Shown here: positions 16,290 to 25,325 of the stretch, in pieces
Layout of the letters: each line of letters opens with the position of its first letter
Position numbering within the stretch: position 1 is the stretch's first letter
Assembly (NCBI GenBank): GCA_965369945.1
Contig: CBDUST010000002.1
Coordinates: forward strand, 1 to 52,040
Direction of reading: 5' to 3'
Length of the DNA stretch: 52,040 bases
Source: JADFNO01 sp965369945
Lineage (GTDB): Bacteria > Planctomycetota > Phycisphaerae > Phycisphaerales > SM1A02
Notes under the pieces: generated by a model
What the model was told of the DNA's origin: nothing
What the model saw: the letters and a program-made list of their open reading frames with translations, nothing else
Database searches by the model: none
Position numbers and translations under genes: made by a program

Positions 16290-17492
16290 TCATCGTTGAT
16301 TTATCCACGAGCCGAGCCGATCGGTCGCAAGTGGCGCGTCGGTCAGCGCCCCGGCGTGTGCCGCCGCCGCCACGACACGCAGAAGATGTTCGGCCGAACG
16401 TTCTCGCTCAAGATGGTTCACCAACATCCAATTAGCCTGGTGCCCGTTCAGCCAGGCGATGAACGCCAGCCCAACCTTATATAGAGACGTCGGCGGCTCG
16501 AAGACCACGCGCGACAACGATTCACAAGCAGACATGATTTCGTTGTAACGCTCGGTCTCGCCTTGATCCAGAAGTAGCATCGCCAGCCCGGCCGGGGCGG
16601 CGATCCCGTCGAATATGCCCAACAGCGCATGACTGAAATTGCCCAGCGCAACCTCTCGATCGCCGATGATGGTGCGTCGAACAACACGCTGATCGTCGCC
16701 GACAATGAGATGTGCGAAGTGAAGGTCATCACCGGTGAGTAGGATCTGATCGCGGTCGAGCAAGTTTAAGCGTAGACCCTTCTCAATCGTATCGTCAAGC
16801 AACGACAGCTTTGCCCCGCGGATTTTGGTCGGATCGATCTTCATGACGCGGTCGAAGGAATCGCCTGGGAAATAGCCCGCCAGTGACGGCTGAAACATCT
16901 CGCCGAGCCAGTGAATGAACAACGGACCGTCAAGCGATTCGATGATGCCGGTGTAGACGTCCACATAAGTCTGCGCATCGCAATTGTTGACCGAAAGCCA
17001 GGGCATGGACAAGATCATCGGAATACCGCCCGCCTGCTGAATGAAGCCGGCTTGGTATATGACCGCATCAACCAGATCGGCCGGACCGTTGACGGCCGCA
17101 TGATCGGTCCAGGCTCCGGCGACAAATCCGCTTGGAAGATTCAGATTTGCGGTCCACTCGATCAGTCGTCGCGCTGACTCCCAGCCGATCTCCATGCGCT
17201 GAGCGGTATCCATCGCTTCACCAATGCCGAATCCTTGCTCACAGAGATATCTTCGATGACGCAGCGTTGCGTCCCAGTCGATGTGCTCAGCGATCTCCTC
17301 AGGCCGACCGGGCGAATCGTGCGAATGCGCGATCCTGGCGTAGGACTCGCGCATCACCACATGCGCCGCAGCGTATGTCAGTCGCGTCTGTAGCGAGTTT
17401 CCGCGCAGCGCCGTGCGATGGTCACCCCAACGATCATCGTCGATTTGAATCGCATCACCTCGGCCTGGAAACTCAACGTGCTCAACAGTCAC
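16290..17492 (-). CDS. DUF993 family TIM-barrel protein (dihydrodipicolinate-synthase-like)
   Basis: A 400-residue protein starting at GTG 17492, which overlaps the transporter stop as GTGA. It matches DUF993 along its length: HIDWDATLRHRRYLCEQGFG, ESARRLIEW, VIYQAGFIQQAGG, LFIHWLGEMF and KGLRLNLLDRDQILLTGDD. DUF993 is placed with class I aldolase / N-acetylneuraminate-lyase-like barrels but has no assigned reaction that I know of. No signal peptide, so it is cytoplasmic. Its place directly after a transporter gene suggests it acts on the imported compound. Confidence 0.8.
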   Translation of the reverse strand: MTVEHVEFPGRGDAIQIDDDRWGDHRTALRGNSLQTRLTYAAAHVVMRESYARIAHSHDSPGRPEEIAEHIDWDATLRHRRYLCEQGFGIGEAMDTAQRMEIGWESARRLIEWTANLNLPSGFVAGAWTDHAAVNGPADLVDAVIYQAGFIQQAGGIPMILSMPWLSVNNCDAQTYVDVYTGIIESLDGPLFIHWLGEMFQPSLAGYFPGDSFDRVMKIDPTKIRGAKLSLLDDTIEKGLRLNLLDRDQILLTGDDLHFAHLIVGDDQRVVRRTIIGDREVALGNFSHALLGIFDGIAAPAGLAMLLLDQGETERYNEIMSACESLSRVVFEPPTSLYKVGLAFIAWLNGHQANWMLVNHLERERSAEHLLRVVAAAAHAGALTDAPLATDRLGSWINQR

Positions 17493-18961
17493 GATGAGTC
17501 ATCCGCTTCAACTTGAACGGCAGCGGCGTCGCCTTGATCGAAGAGGTTGTTCAGGTACTGAGGACCTTTGGTGTAGGCCGACCACGCGAGAAAGACGATC
17601 AGAAACAAGGTCACGCATACCATCGCGCCGAGCCACGTCTTGCCCCGAATACCGCGCGGCGTATCGTCGCCCAGATACCGCTTGTTTCGTTGGAGGACAA
17701 TGAAGCCAACGTAGGCAATGGGCAGGAGGAACCCACAGAGAATGCTGGTAGGCACCGCCAACCACAGCGCGAACTTGCTCCAAAGCACGGGCCCAAGTAC
17801 GCCGACGGAGGGGATCAGCGTCGCCAGCCGGTACTTCAGACTCCCCACCTTCCAGCTGAACAGCTCGGCGCACACGAATCCGATGCACAGCATGTGCAGC
17901 GTGATCGTGGAGAGCGCCATTCCCAGTACACCCAGGCCGAAGACAATCCGGCCCGTGTCGCGGCCGGCCATCTCTGCCAGCGACTGCGCCGCCTCGACCG
18001 GGGTGATTCGGGCGGCGCTGAATTCAGGGTCAAGGTGGATCGTGTTGGCCGCGGCGATAACCATCAGGCTTGACGCCAGCACGTAGGGAACGAACATCGC
18101 GACATACAGATCAAACCGCGCAAGACGGCGGTGCTCGCGACTCCAGCCGCGCGCCAGCAACGTGTAGGGGTAGAGAAACACCATGTTGACGCCCACGGCT
18201 GCCGCGAGGCCGCTGAGCACGATCACCCAACCGTCGACTCCGTTGCGCTGCCCGGGAATTTGGAACGTGAAGAAACCGTTGGCCAAGGCCGCCCAATCAT
18301 CGATCCCGGTTTGGTAGACAACCCACCCGAAGCATCCGACGATCCCCCAAACCATGTACTTCAGCAGCCGCTCATACCAACGGATCAGGCGCGGCGAACT
18401 TCCATACATCATCGAGAAGGCAACAGCCCAGGGCAGAACGACAAACCCCAACCACCGCGGGCTCAGATTCTCGATTCCCGCCACTGCCCCGAGGTCTGCA
18501 AGACACGCTGCGGCGAGCGAATACTGTGGGAAGTGCCAAATGACCGAAGAAACGATCGCGCCGATGGCCCAGCCCCAAGCGAAGAACGGGCCGGCGAAAC
18601 GACGCATGGCCTCGAACGGCCGCATGCCCGTGGAAAGCGTCTGATACGAAATCGCGGTCAGCATGATGACGCCGATCAGCATCGCAGCGGGCGCCACCCA
18701 TAACAGCGTATACCCGAATAGCGCACCGGCGAGCAACGAACTGACAGCCGTGCCGCCGCCGAGCGTCATGGCGCTTTGCAAATATCCGGGACCCATGAAT
18801 CTGAAGTACCCAACGATGCGCGAGGGGGCGCTCTTGCCCTCAAGGGCAGTCAGATGCGCGCGCTCAGCGGCTAGCTTCGATGGATCAGGCGGAGAGATCA
18901 TTCGAAGCCCCTCTTGAACCGCGGCGAGGTTGTCGCCGGACATGGCTTTTCGGGTGCTCAT
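17489..18961 (-). CDS. Nramp-fold (APC superfamily) transporter lacking the metal-binding motif
   Basis: A 490-residue protein with about 11 membrane helices. ATG 18961 has GGAG upstream. The first helix reads GPGYLQSAMTLGGGTAVSSL, aligning with the Nramp helix 1 start, but DPGN, whose Asp and Asn hold the metal, is replaced by LGGG. The helix 6 Met-Pro-His-Asn type motif is also absent; the region reads GVNMVFLYPYTLLARGW. It probably has the LeuT/Nramp fold but moves something other than Mn or Fe. In context the cargo may be an organic substrate of the operon. The fold call rests on helix 1 and on similarity to planctomycete proteins commonly labelled Nramp family. Confidence 0.7.
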   Translation of the reverse strand: MSTRKAMSGDNLAAVQEGLRMISPPDPSKLAAERAHLTALEGKSAPSRIVGYFRFMGPGYLQSAMTLGGGTAVSSLLAGALFGYTLLWVAPAAMLIGVIMLTAISYQTLSTGMRPFEAMRRFAGPFFAWGWAIGAIVSSVIWHFPQYSLAAACLADLGAVAGIENLSPRWLGFVVLPWAVAFSMMYGSSPRLIRWYERLLKYMVWGIVGCFGWVVYQTGIDDWAALANGFFTFQIPGQRNGVDGWVIVLSGLAAAVGVNMVFLYPYTLLARGWSREHRRLARFDLYVAMFVPYVLASSLMVIAAANTIHLDPEFSAARITPVEAAQSLAEMAGRDTGRIVFGLGVLGMALSTITLHMLCIGFVCAELFSWKVGSLKYRLATLIPSVGVLGPVLWSKFALWLAVPTSILCGFLLPIAYVGFIVLQRNKRYLGDDTPRGIRGKTWLGAMVCVTLFLIVFLAWSAYTKGPQYLNNLFDQGDAAAVQVEADDSS

Positions 18962-18992
18962 CGATCTTGTCTCCGGTGGGAGTTGCAGCGGG

Positions 18993-20459
18993 TCACGTCG
19001 ATCGCTGCAGCGGGTTCTTCCGCGCCTTCTTGATGACGCGGAGTTCTGTTGCTTGTGGCAGTTGCTTATAGTGGGCATCCAGCGGATAGCAACCACTGAT
19101 CATGGCGTTCCGCGGAGCTGTCGTACAGTCGCTGAACGTTCGGCAAAGTTTCTTCTTGCGGAGCTCAGCGCCGGATAGCACGTCGTAGGGAAATTGGGGG
19201 TAGGACAACATCATGCGGCCGAGACCGATGAAATCGACGTGCCCCGCGCCGACCTGGGCTTGGGCGACGTGCGGCAAGTATTCCTGCAAGTACGAGTAGC
19301 CGCTGCCCACGAACGCCAGATCTGGAAACGCCTGTTTACACAGGCGAACCGCATTCAGATGCCGCACTACGCTGCGTAACGGATCTTCCGGCGGCTGGTA
19401 ACCGTCACTGGGCGGATACGTCGCCGGCCTTTGCACGTGCGGGCAGTAATAGGGCGAGCCAATCGTGATGTTGACGAGCCGGATGTCCAGCGAGCGCAGC
19501 AATTCGAGGAATCGCATCGGTTCATCAAAGTCGGGCTCGAGCGGCGCATTGGGTTGGAGGCCGAACCCGTACTGATACGGCTTGTGCTCGTCGATGCCAT
19601 GTGGCTCGCCGAGGCCGGTCGATTCATCTAACGTGAACGGGTAGACATCGGTGATCGAGACGCGGACGGCTACGGCCAAGCCTGGACACTTGGTGCGGAT
19701 TCCTTCGACGATGCGACGAAACAGCCGCGTGCGATTCTCAAACGAGCCCCCGTAGGGGCCGCTGCGCGTGTGTGCACCGAGGAGTTCATGGAGCAGATAT
19801 CCGTGACAGCACTTGACGTCGACAAAGTCGAATCCGACGCGTTGTGCAAGTGCGGCGGCGCGCACGAAACTCTCGCCGATTTTCTCCAACTCACTGTCCG
19901 TGACCAGCGGAAGATTCCTGTCAAGGCTGAATTTGTCGGCGAGCACCGGATGATATTGCACGATTCTCGGCTTCGGACCGGACGCATCCGGTCGTGCGAA
20001 ACGACCGGAATGAGTCAATTGCAGACCGATGAGCAGATCGTCCGTCGTCTGGCCAATTGCGGCATGTCCTGTGCCGATCTCATTGAGCAGCGATCGCAAC
20101 CCTTGTTCGATGTCGGCGTCGAGATTCAGGAAAAGCTGATTGGGGTTGGCGCGCCCGTCCAGTTGGACCGCGAATGCCTCGCCTCCCCAGATCAGTTTTG
20201 CACCACTCTCACCGAAATGGCGCCACCGGCGCAACGTATGTTCGCTCGGCAACCCGTCGGGCGTAGCGTCCCAGCCTTCCATGGGCTGCACGGCGAAACG
20301 ATTGCCGACGGTCCGGTCATACACACGCATCGGCTTCCCCAACGGTCCGCCGCCGCCGAGCAGACTCGTTGCGCAGCACACCTCGGGATTAAGCGCCCGC
20401 AAGCACGCGGCAAATGCTTCAACCGATCGAATATGTCCTGGCGGCGGGTACCTCGTCAT
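18993..20459 (-). CDS. Old Yellow Enzyme-like NADH:flavin oxidoreductase
   Basis: A 488-residue protein starting 3 bases after the stop of the enolase-superfamily gene. The FMN barrel shows NRFAVQPMEGWDA, QLTHSGRFARPD, FDFVDVKCCHGYLLHELLG and GPYGGSFENRTRLF, all standard for the family. After the barrel is LCRTFSDCTTAPRNAMISGC, at the place where 2,4-dienoyl-CoA-reductase-type members bind a [4Fe-4S] cluster with four Cys. One Cys of that pattern is Phe here, leaving three. The FAD/NAD domain of long members is missing. It may therefore use FMN alone to reduce an enone or a ketone-like substrate. Confidence 0.85.
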   Translation of the reverse strand: MTRYPPPGHIRSVEAFAACLRALNPEVCCATSLLGGGGPLGKPMRVYDRTVGNRFAVQPMEGWDATPDGLPSEHTLRRWRHFGESGAKLIWGGEAFAVQLDGRANPNQLFLNLDADIEQGLRSLLNEIGTGHAAIGQTTDDLLIGLQLTHSGRFARPDASGPKPRIVQYHPVLADKFSLDRNLPLVTDSELEKIGESFVRAAALAQRVGFDFVDVKCCHGYLLHELLGAHTRSGPYGGSFENRTRLFRRIVEGIRTKCPGLAVAVRVSITDVYPFTLDESTGLGEPHGIDEHKPYQYGFGLQPNAPLEPDFDEPMRFLELLRSLDIRLVNITIGSPYYCPHVQRPATYPPSDGYQPPEDPLRSVVRHLNAVRLCKQAFPDLAFVGSGYSYLQEYLPHVAQAQVGAGHVDFIGLGRMMLSYPQFPYDVLSGAELRKKKLCRTFSDCTTAPRNAMISGCYPLDAHYKQLPQATELRVIKKARKNPLQRST

Positions 20460-20462
20460 GTC

Positions 20463-21893
20463 CTATTCCGGCCAGCGCCAGGCATCGACCGCCGTGCGCG
20501 TGCTCGTGCTGATCGGCACGTCATACCCAAAGCCAACCCTTTGCAGTGAACCGAGTCGAAGTTGGCCGTCTTCGATGCGCAGCGAGGCGCACTGCCCATC
20601 GTATTCATATAGATCCGGATGCGACACCAATGCGCACTGCGCCTCATCTAACGATAGATGATCCAGACCTCGGAAGTAGTGATGACCGTTGCGCTCCGCA
20701 TGCGTCAAACCAAGCGCGGCGATGGTCGCGAGATCCTGCTGAAGGGCGAGCACTGGCAGGGTGGTCAAATCCTCCGCTGATTGAAACAACCTTCCCTCCG
20801 AAAGATCGCATAGACCTCGGTTGATGAGCGCCCGAAACACACCTTTGCAATTCTTGACCGATACGCCGCGATACCCAAGCGCCGCGGCGCGCGGGAACGC
20901 CTCAAGCCCGTCGTCAGCCTCATCAATCAAGACCGGCGCGTATTCCTCCAGGCGTCGCATCGCTGCGTTGGGAGCCGAATCGAGCGTACGCGATCGAGGC
21001 AACGGCTGTTCAATGTAGAGCAGGCCTGGCAGCAAACTACTCCCCCCCGCGTCAGCGTGCAACGCACCGAGCAGATCGGCGACCTCATCTAAGTCGTCGA
21101 ACTGCTCATTACCATCGATTGTGAACTGCACCGTTTCTCCGATCACCGACTCAAAAACCTGGGCGATCCGCCGCAGTCGTGCAAGATCATCCTCGCGCAC
21201 ACCGCTGAGCTTGATCTTGAAGTGGGTCAGTCCGTATCGCGCGATATTCGCTTCGAGGGACTCGGGAAAACCGTCGTGAATGCGGTCCGCATCGTCAATG
21301 TCACCGTCGCACAACGCATCCAGCAACCCGATCGTGTGGCGAATATGAATGAAATCAGCCGGCTTTCGCGGCATCGACTTGGCGAGATCCCACCTTGCCA
21401 TCGACCTATGCACGCGCCCGGGATCGAAACCGAACAGATTGCTGCGCAGTGCGTCAAAGAATGATTGCTTAGTAGCGCGGCACGCGGCGTCCATCAGCGC
21501 CCGCTCCAGTAGCGCAACCCCGAATCCGTAGACCAGCAGATCAGGTGCGCTGTCCTCCTTTGATGCGACGCGATCGGCATAGAGCTCCCACCAGTGATCG
21601 AAGACTGTTGCTGACTGATGATGGCGCCCTGTCAGGCACGCACCAGCCGCTTGGGCGCTTTCGATCAAGGCCGATACGTCGGCTTGCGCCGATTTTGTCG
21701 GGTCCTTCTCAAACCATTTGGGAACAAGGAGGTCGGCCGAAAACCCCTCGCTGCGCACGCTCGCTTCAGTTTCGATGAGTACCCTAGCCGTACACAAGGG
21801 AGCGAAGGTCAGCGTGGACGTGCCGAACCGGAACGGTAGCCGCGTCGTGCAGTCGGTCAGATACAAGTCGACTTGAAGAACACGAAGGCGCAT
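20463..21893 (-). CDS. Enolase-superfamily (mandelate racemase / muconate-cycloisomerase-like) protein
   Basis: A 476-residue protein starting at ATG 21893. The N-terminal capping domain precedes a barrel with HFKIKLSG (Lys-x-Lys general base), TIDGNEQF (first metal Asp), LYIEQPLPR (Glu), VLIDEADDG (Asp/Glu) and GVSVKNCKGVF (second Lys). All the catalytic positions of the superfamily look occupied, so it should abstract a proton alpha to a carboxylate, as in dehydratases or racemases of sugar acids. It is longer than the usual 350-400 residues. First gene of the seven-gene run; its promoter must lie in the 257-base gap shared with the divergent gene at 22151. Confidence 0.78.
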   Translation of the reverse strand: MRLRVLQVDLYLTDCTTRLPFRFGTSTLTFAPLCTARVLIETEASVRSEGFSADLLVPKWFEKDPTKSAQADVSALIESAQAAGACLTGRHHQSATVFDHWWELYADRVASKEDSAPDLLVYGFGVALLERALMDAACRATKQSFFDALRSNLFGFDPGRVHRSMARWDLAKSMPRKPADFIHIRHTIGLLDALCDGDIDDADRIHDGFPESLEANIARYGLTHFKIKLSGVREDDLARLRRIAQVFESVIGETVQFTIDGNEQFDDLDEVADLLGALHADAGGSSLLPGLLYIEQPLPRSRTLDSAPNAAMRRLEEYAPVLIDEADDGLEAFPRAAALGYRGVSVKNCKGVFRALINRGLCDLSEGRLFQSAEDLTTLPVLALQQDLATIAALGLTHAERNGHHYFRGLDHLSLDEAQCALVSHPDLYEYDGQCASLRIEDGQLRLGSLQRVGFGYDVPISTSTRTAVDAWRWPE

Positions 21894-22150
21894 GCGAATT
21901 CCTCGTCGGCCCACGGCAGCGGGTCGGGCAGTGTACCGCACACCTCCACTCGCGTATCGATCAGCGTTTACGCATCTCAGAATGCTCCGCCGAGATTGAT
22001 CTCCGGCGCATCCAAACCCAGGCGTGCCAACAGCAGCAGTAGGATGGGGCAGCAGGGTCTTGCAAAAGAAGGGACGGCGAGTAGGCTGAGTGTTGCACAG
22101 CACCCGATGCCTGAGGAAGTTCTGCTGTACGAAATCAACGGTGTGAAGAC
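21894..22150. promoter_or_regulatory. Divergent intergenic region between two catabolic transcription units
   Basis: It separates the minus-strand enolase-family operon from the plus-strand DUF1549 gene and must carry both promoters. A GC-rich part with CAG-type short repeats (CAACAGCAGCAGTAGG near 22029-22044) is visible. No operator or riboswitch that I recognise. Confidence 0.4.
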
Positions 22151-25100
22151 ATGTACAGGGTCTTGCAACGGAGCGTCTGTCTTGTCGTTGTCGTGATCTT
22201 GCTCGACGCCGACGGTGAGGCATCGCGGACTCCAGTCTCTCTTGCTCGGACGGTGTCGTTCAATCGCGACATCAGGCCGATCCTGTCGGCAAACTGCTGG
22301 CAGTGCCATGGGTCTGATGCATCGGCACGGCAAGCGAAGCTGCGGCTCGATATCCGTGCAGAATCAATCTCACATCAAGCGTCCGGACAACGGGTTCTTG
22401 TTCCCGGCAACAGCGCAGCGAGCCTGCTGCTAAGTAAAGTAAGCGCTCTTGATCCGGCCGATCGCATGCCGCCGCCCGAGACAGGCAAGCAACTGACGAA
22501 CGACCAGATCGAACTGCTCAGGCAATGGATCGATGAAGGCGCTGCGTACGAAGTACATTGGTCGTTCATTGCGCCCGACCGCCCGGCAGTTCCAGTGACG
22601 CCCTTGCCTCAATGGGGGCACAACGAGATCGATGCGTTCGTCTTGCGAGGCCTGTCGGAGGAGGAGCTCTCGCCTGCGCCTCGCACGGACCCGGAGGTTC
22701 TGTTGCGCCGCGTAACGTTCGATCTGACCGGCCTTGGGCCAACGCTCGACGAGATCGACGCATTCATGGGTCACGAATTACCCAGTCGGGCGTATGAAGA
22801 GGCTGTTGATCGCCTGCTTGACTCACCGCGCTTCGGCGAGCGAATGGCTGTGCCATGGCTGGATGTCGCACGCTATGCCGACTCTTACGGCTATCAGTCC
22901 GATCAGTTGAGTCCGACGTGGCCGTACCGCGACTGGGTTGTCGGCGCGTTCAATCGTAATCTTCCCTTTGATGAGTTTATCCGCTGGCAGATTGCGGGAG
23001 ATCTGTTGCCTAACGCGACACGCCAGCAGCGGCTCGCGACCGCCTTCAATCGCCTTCATCGTATGACCAATGAAGGCGGCAGCGTCGAGGAAGAGTGGCG
23101 AATCGAATATGTGGCCGATCGCGTGCAGACGTTCGGCACGGCGTTCCTCGGCCTGACCCTTCAGTGCGCGCGGTGCCACGATCACAAATTCGACCCCATC
23201 ACTACGCGGGAATATTACGGTCTGACTGCATTCTTCAACAGTATCGATGAATGGGGAATGTATCACGATTCGTCGCGCATACCGACGCCGTCCCTCCTTC
23301 TGCCTACCCAAGAGCAGGAGAATCAGTTGGCGGCGCTCGAAGGGGATCTGGAGCACGCCGAGTCGATCCTGCCAACGGTGGCAAAGGCACAGGAATCCGC
23401 GTTTGTTGAGTGGCTTCGAGACGCGCCTGAACAAGAGCCTATTCTGCCGGGGCTGGTCGGGCACTATCCACTCGACGCGCTTGGTCCCGAGCATAAATTG
23501 GAGAACCTTGCTGACCGGAGCAACCCGGGGTCAACGGCCCCAGCGAACGTATTGGTCAAAGGTGTAAGCGGCTCAGCGTTGCGATTCACCGGCGATGACG
23601 GTGCGTCGTTCCCGAAGGTTGCAGGCGCCTTGAATCCATGGGACACGTTCTCGGTTGCCTTTTGGTTGCGCGTTCCGGAGGGCGTGCCTGACGGCGTCGT
23701 CTTCCACCGCAGCGGCGGCACCGATGTCGGCCGCTTTGGAACGGAGCTTTCGTTGAAGACTGGGAGACTCTTCTTTGGCATGATTCGATTCTGGCCCGGC
23801 AACGCAATTGCGATCGAAGCCGACGAGAGTCTCGCGACAAACCAGTGGACGCATGTCGCAGTGACATACGACGGATCGGGCCGCGCCGACGGCATGCATC
23901 TGTATATCGATGGTGATCCGGCCGAGTCGAACATCGTTCGCGATGCACTCACCAAGAGCCCCGGTGCAGGCGGGACCGGCATCACGTTCGGCGAAAGGTT
24001 CCGCGGTCGCGGGCTCACCGGCGGAGCTATCGACGACCTGCACGTGTTCGATCGTGCGATTGCGCCCATCGAGGTTGCACAGCTCTATGACGGTGTCGCA
24101 TTGACACGTGAGCTAGCGGCACGCGAGATGGGATCGCTACGGCTCTACTACATGGCTGGACTTGACGTCGCGATGACAGCTGCACGGGACGCACGGTCCG
24201 AGGCACTGCACGCCCTGCTCGACTTCCGCAGCGGTATTACTGAGACGATGGTGATGGAGGAAGCGTCTGCGCCCCGCATGACGTATGTTCTGCACCGCGG
24301 CGCATATGACGCTGCAAAGAGTCAGGCGAACATTGTCATGCGCTCAACGCCTGCGTCGCTTCCCCCGATGCCCGAGGGTGCTGCCAGCGATCGACTGGGC
24401 TTGGCCCAATGGACCACGGCGAAAGAGAATCCGCTTACGGCACGGGTGATCGTGAATCGCCTCTGGCAGATGTTCTTTGGGCGCGGCTTGGTATTCTCAA
24501 GTGAAGACTTCGGCGCGCAAGGCACGTTCCCCGATGCGCCGGATCTTCTGGATTGGCTTGCTGTGGAATTCGTTGATTCAGGGTGGGATGTAAAACAACT
24601 CTGCCATCTGATCGTGACCTCTGCGACTTATCAACAGGCATCGACGTTCCATGACGACCTCGTAACCCGCGATCCTAACAACACGCTGCTCGCGCGCGGG
24701 CCGTCGCGGCGACTCTCCGCCGAGATGCTGCGCGACCTCGCCCTCGCGGCGTCAGGGCTGCTCGACGAGACGATGGGTGGGCCTCCGGTCAGCCCCTATC
24801 AGCCGCCAGGATTATGGCGCGAGTCCAATACCATGAGTCCGGCGTATCGTCAGAGTGTCGGATCGGCGTTGTATCGACGATCGCTCTATACAGTCTGGAA
24901 GCGGACAACCCCTATGCCCAACATGATGGCTCTTGACGCCGCGACGCGCGAGGTGTGCATCGCTCGGCGGGAAGCGACGAACTCTCCGATCCAAGCCCTA
25001 GTGCTGCTGAATGACCCGCAGTTCGTTGAAGCGGCGCGCGTCATGGGCGAGCGCATGGTGCGCGAAGGCGGCGAAACAGACGCTGATCGCGCCACCTTCG

Positions 25101-25219
25101 CCTTTCGATTGTTCACTGGACGTCGGCCCGAGGTGCGCGAACTGGAGCTTCTTCTGGAACTCTATCGCCGGCAGCGGGACTTGTTCACGGCTGAGCCGGA
25201 TCGCGCGGGGAACTACTGA
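22151..25219 (+). CDS. PSCyt1-DUF1549-LamG-DUF1553 secreted cytochrome-like protein, 3' end frameshifted
   Basis: A 1022-codon frame with a signal peptide, a planctomycete cytochrome C domain (NRDIRPILSANCWQCHG), DUF1549 including CARCHDHKFDPI, a LamG/concanavalin-like module (about 425-640; GLVGHYPLDAL, GTGITFGERFRG) and DUF1553 (NPLTARVIVNRLWQMFFGRG, SPIQALVLLNDPQFVEAARV). The frame ends at TGA 25219. However, the family's normal C-terminus continues in another frame as LLSIGERTPDPALNPVEI to QAIMNMDATVWKR, with TGA at 25327-25329. One extra G in the GGGG run at 25207-25210 would restore it. The restored stop overlaps the DUF1501 start as ATGA, so this is probably a one-base indel or sequencing error. 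Function: periplasmic or surface, carbohydrate-linked; the exact reaction is unknown. Confidence 0.88.
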   Translation: MYRVLQRSVCLVVVVILLDADGEASRTPVSLARTVSFNRDIRPILSANCWQCHGSDASARQAKLRLDIRAESISHQASGQRVLVPGNSAASLLLSKVSALDPADRMPPPETGKQLTNDQIELLRQWIDEGAAYEVHWSFIAPDRPAVPVTPLPQWGHNEIDAFVLRGLSEEELSPAPRTDPEVLLRRVTFDLTGLGPTLDEIDAFMGHELPSRAYEEAVDRLLDSPRFGERMAVPWLDVARYADSYGYQSDQLSPTWPYRDWVVGAFNRNLPFDEFIRWQIAGDLLPNATRQQRLATAFNRLHRMTNEGGSVEEEWRIEYVADRVQTFGTAFLGLTLQCARCHDHKFDPITTREYYGLTAFFNSIDEWGMYHDSSRIPTPSLLLPTQEQENQLAALEGDLEHAESILPTVAKAQESAFVEWLRDAPEQEPILPGLVGHYPLDALGPEHKLENLADRSNPGSTAPANVLVKGVSGSALRFTGDDGASFPKVAGALNPWDTFSVAFWLRVPEGVPDGVVFHRSGGTDVGRFGTELSLKTGRLFFGMIRFWPGNAIAIEADESLATNQWTHVAVTYDGSGRADGMHLYIDGDPAESNIVRDALTKSPGAGGTGITFGERFRGRGLTGGAIDDLHVFDRAIAPIEVAQLYDGVALTRELAAREMGSLRLYYMAGLDVAMTAARDARSEALHALLDFRSGITETMVMEEASAPRMTYVLHRGAYDAAKSQANIVMRSTPASLPPMPEGAASDRLGLAQWTTAKENPLTARVIVNRLWQMFFGRGLVFSSEDFGAQGTFPDAPDLLDWLAVEFVDSGWDVKQLCHLIVTSATYQQASTFHDDLVTRDPNNTLLARGPSRRLSAEMLRDLALAASGLLDETMGGPPVSPYQPPGLWRESNTMSPAYRQSVGSALYRRSLYTVWKRTTPMPNMMALDAATREVCIARREATNSPIQALVLLNDPQFVEAARVMGERMVREGGETDADRATFAFRLFTGRRPEVRELELLLELYRRQRDLFTAEPDRAGNY

Positions 25220-25325
25220 GTATCGGCGAGCGCACTCCCGATCCCGCGTTGAATCCTGTCGAGATCGCTGCTGCTGCGATTGTTACTCAGGCAATCATGA
25301 ATATGGATGCGACGGTGTGGAAACG

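Noticed and set aside
17489..18961. Manganese/iron Nramp transporter
   Set aside because: The metal-binding DPGN and helix 6 motifs are absent, so a metal substrate is not supported.
21897..22223. N-terminal extension of the enolase-superfamily protein
   Set aside because: It would cross the divergent gene's start and adds basic, Cys-rich sequence unlike the family; ATG 21893 begins the normal capping domain.
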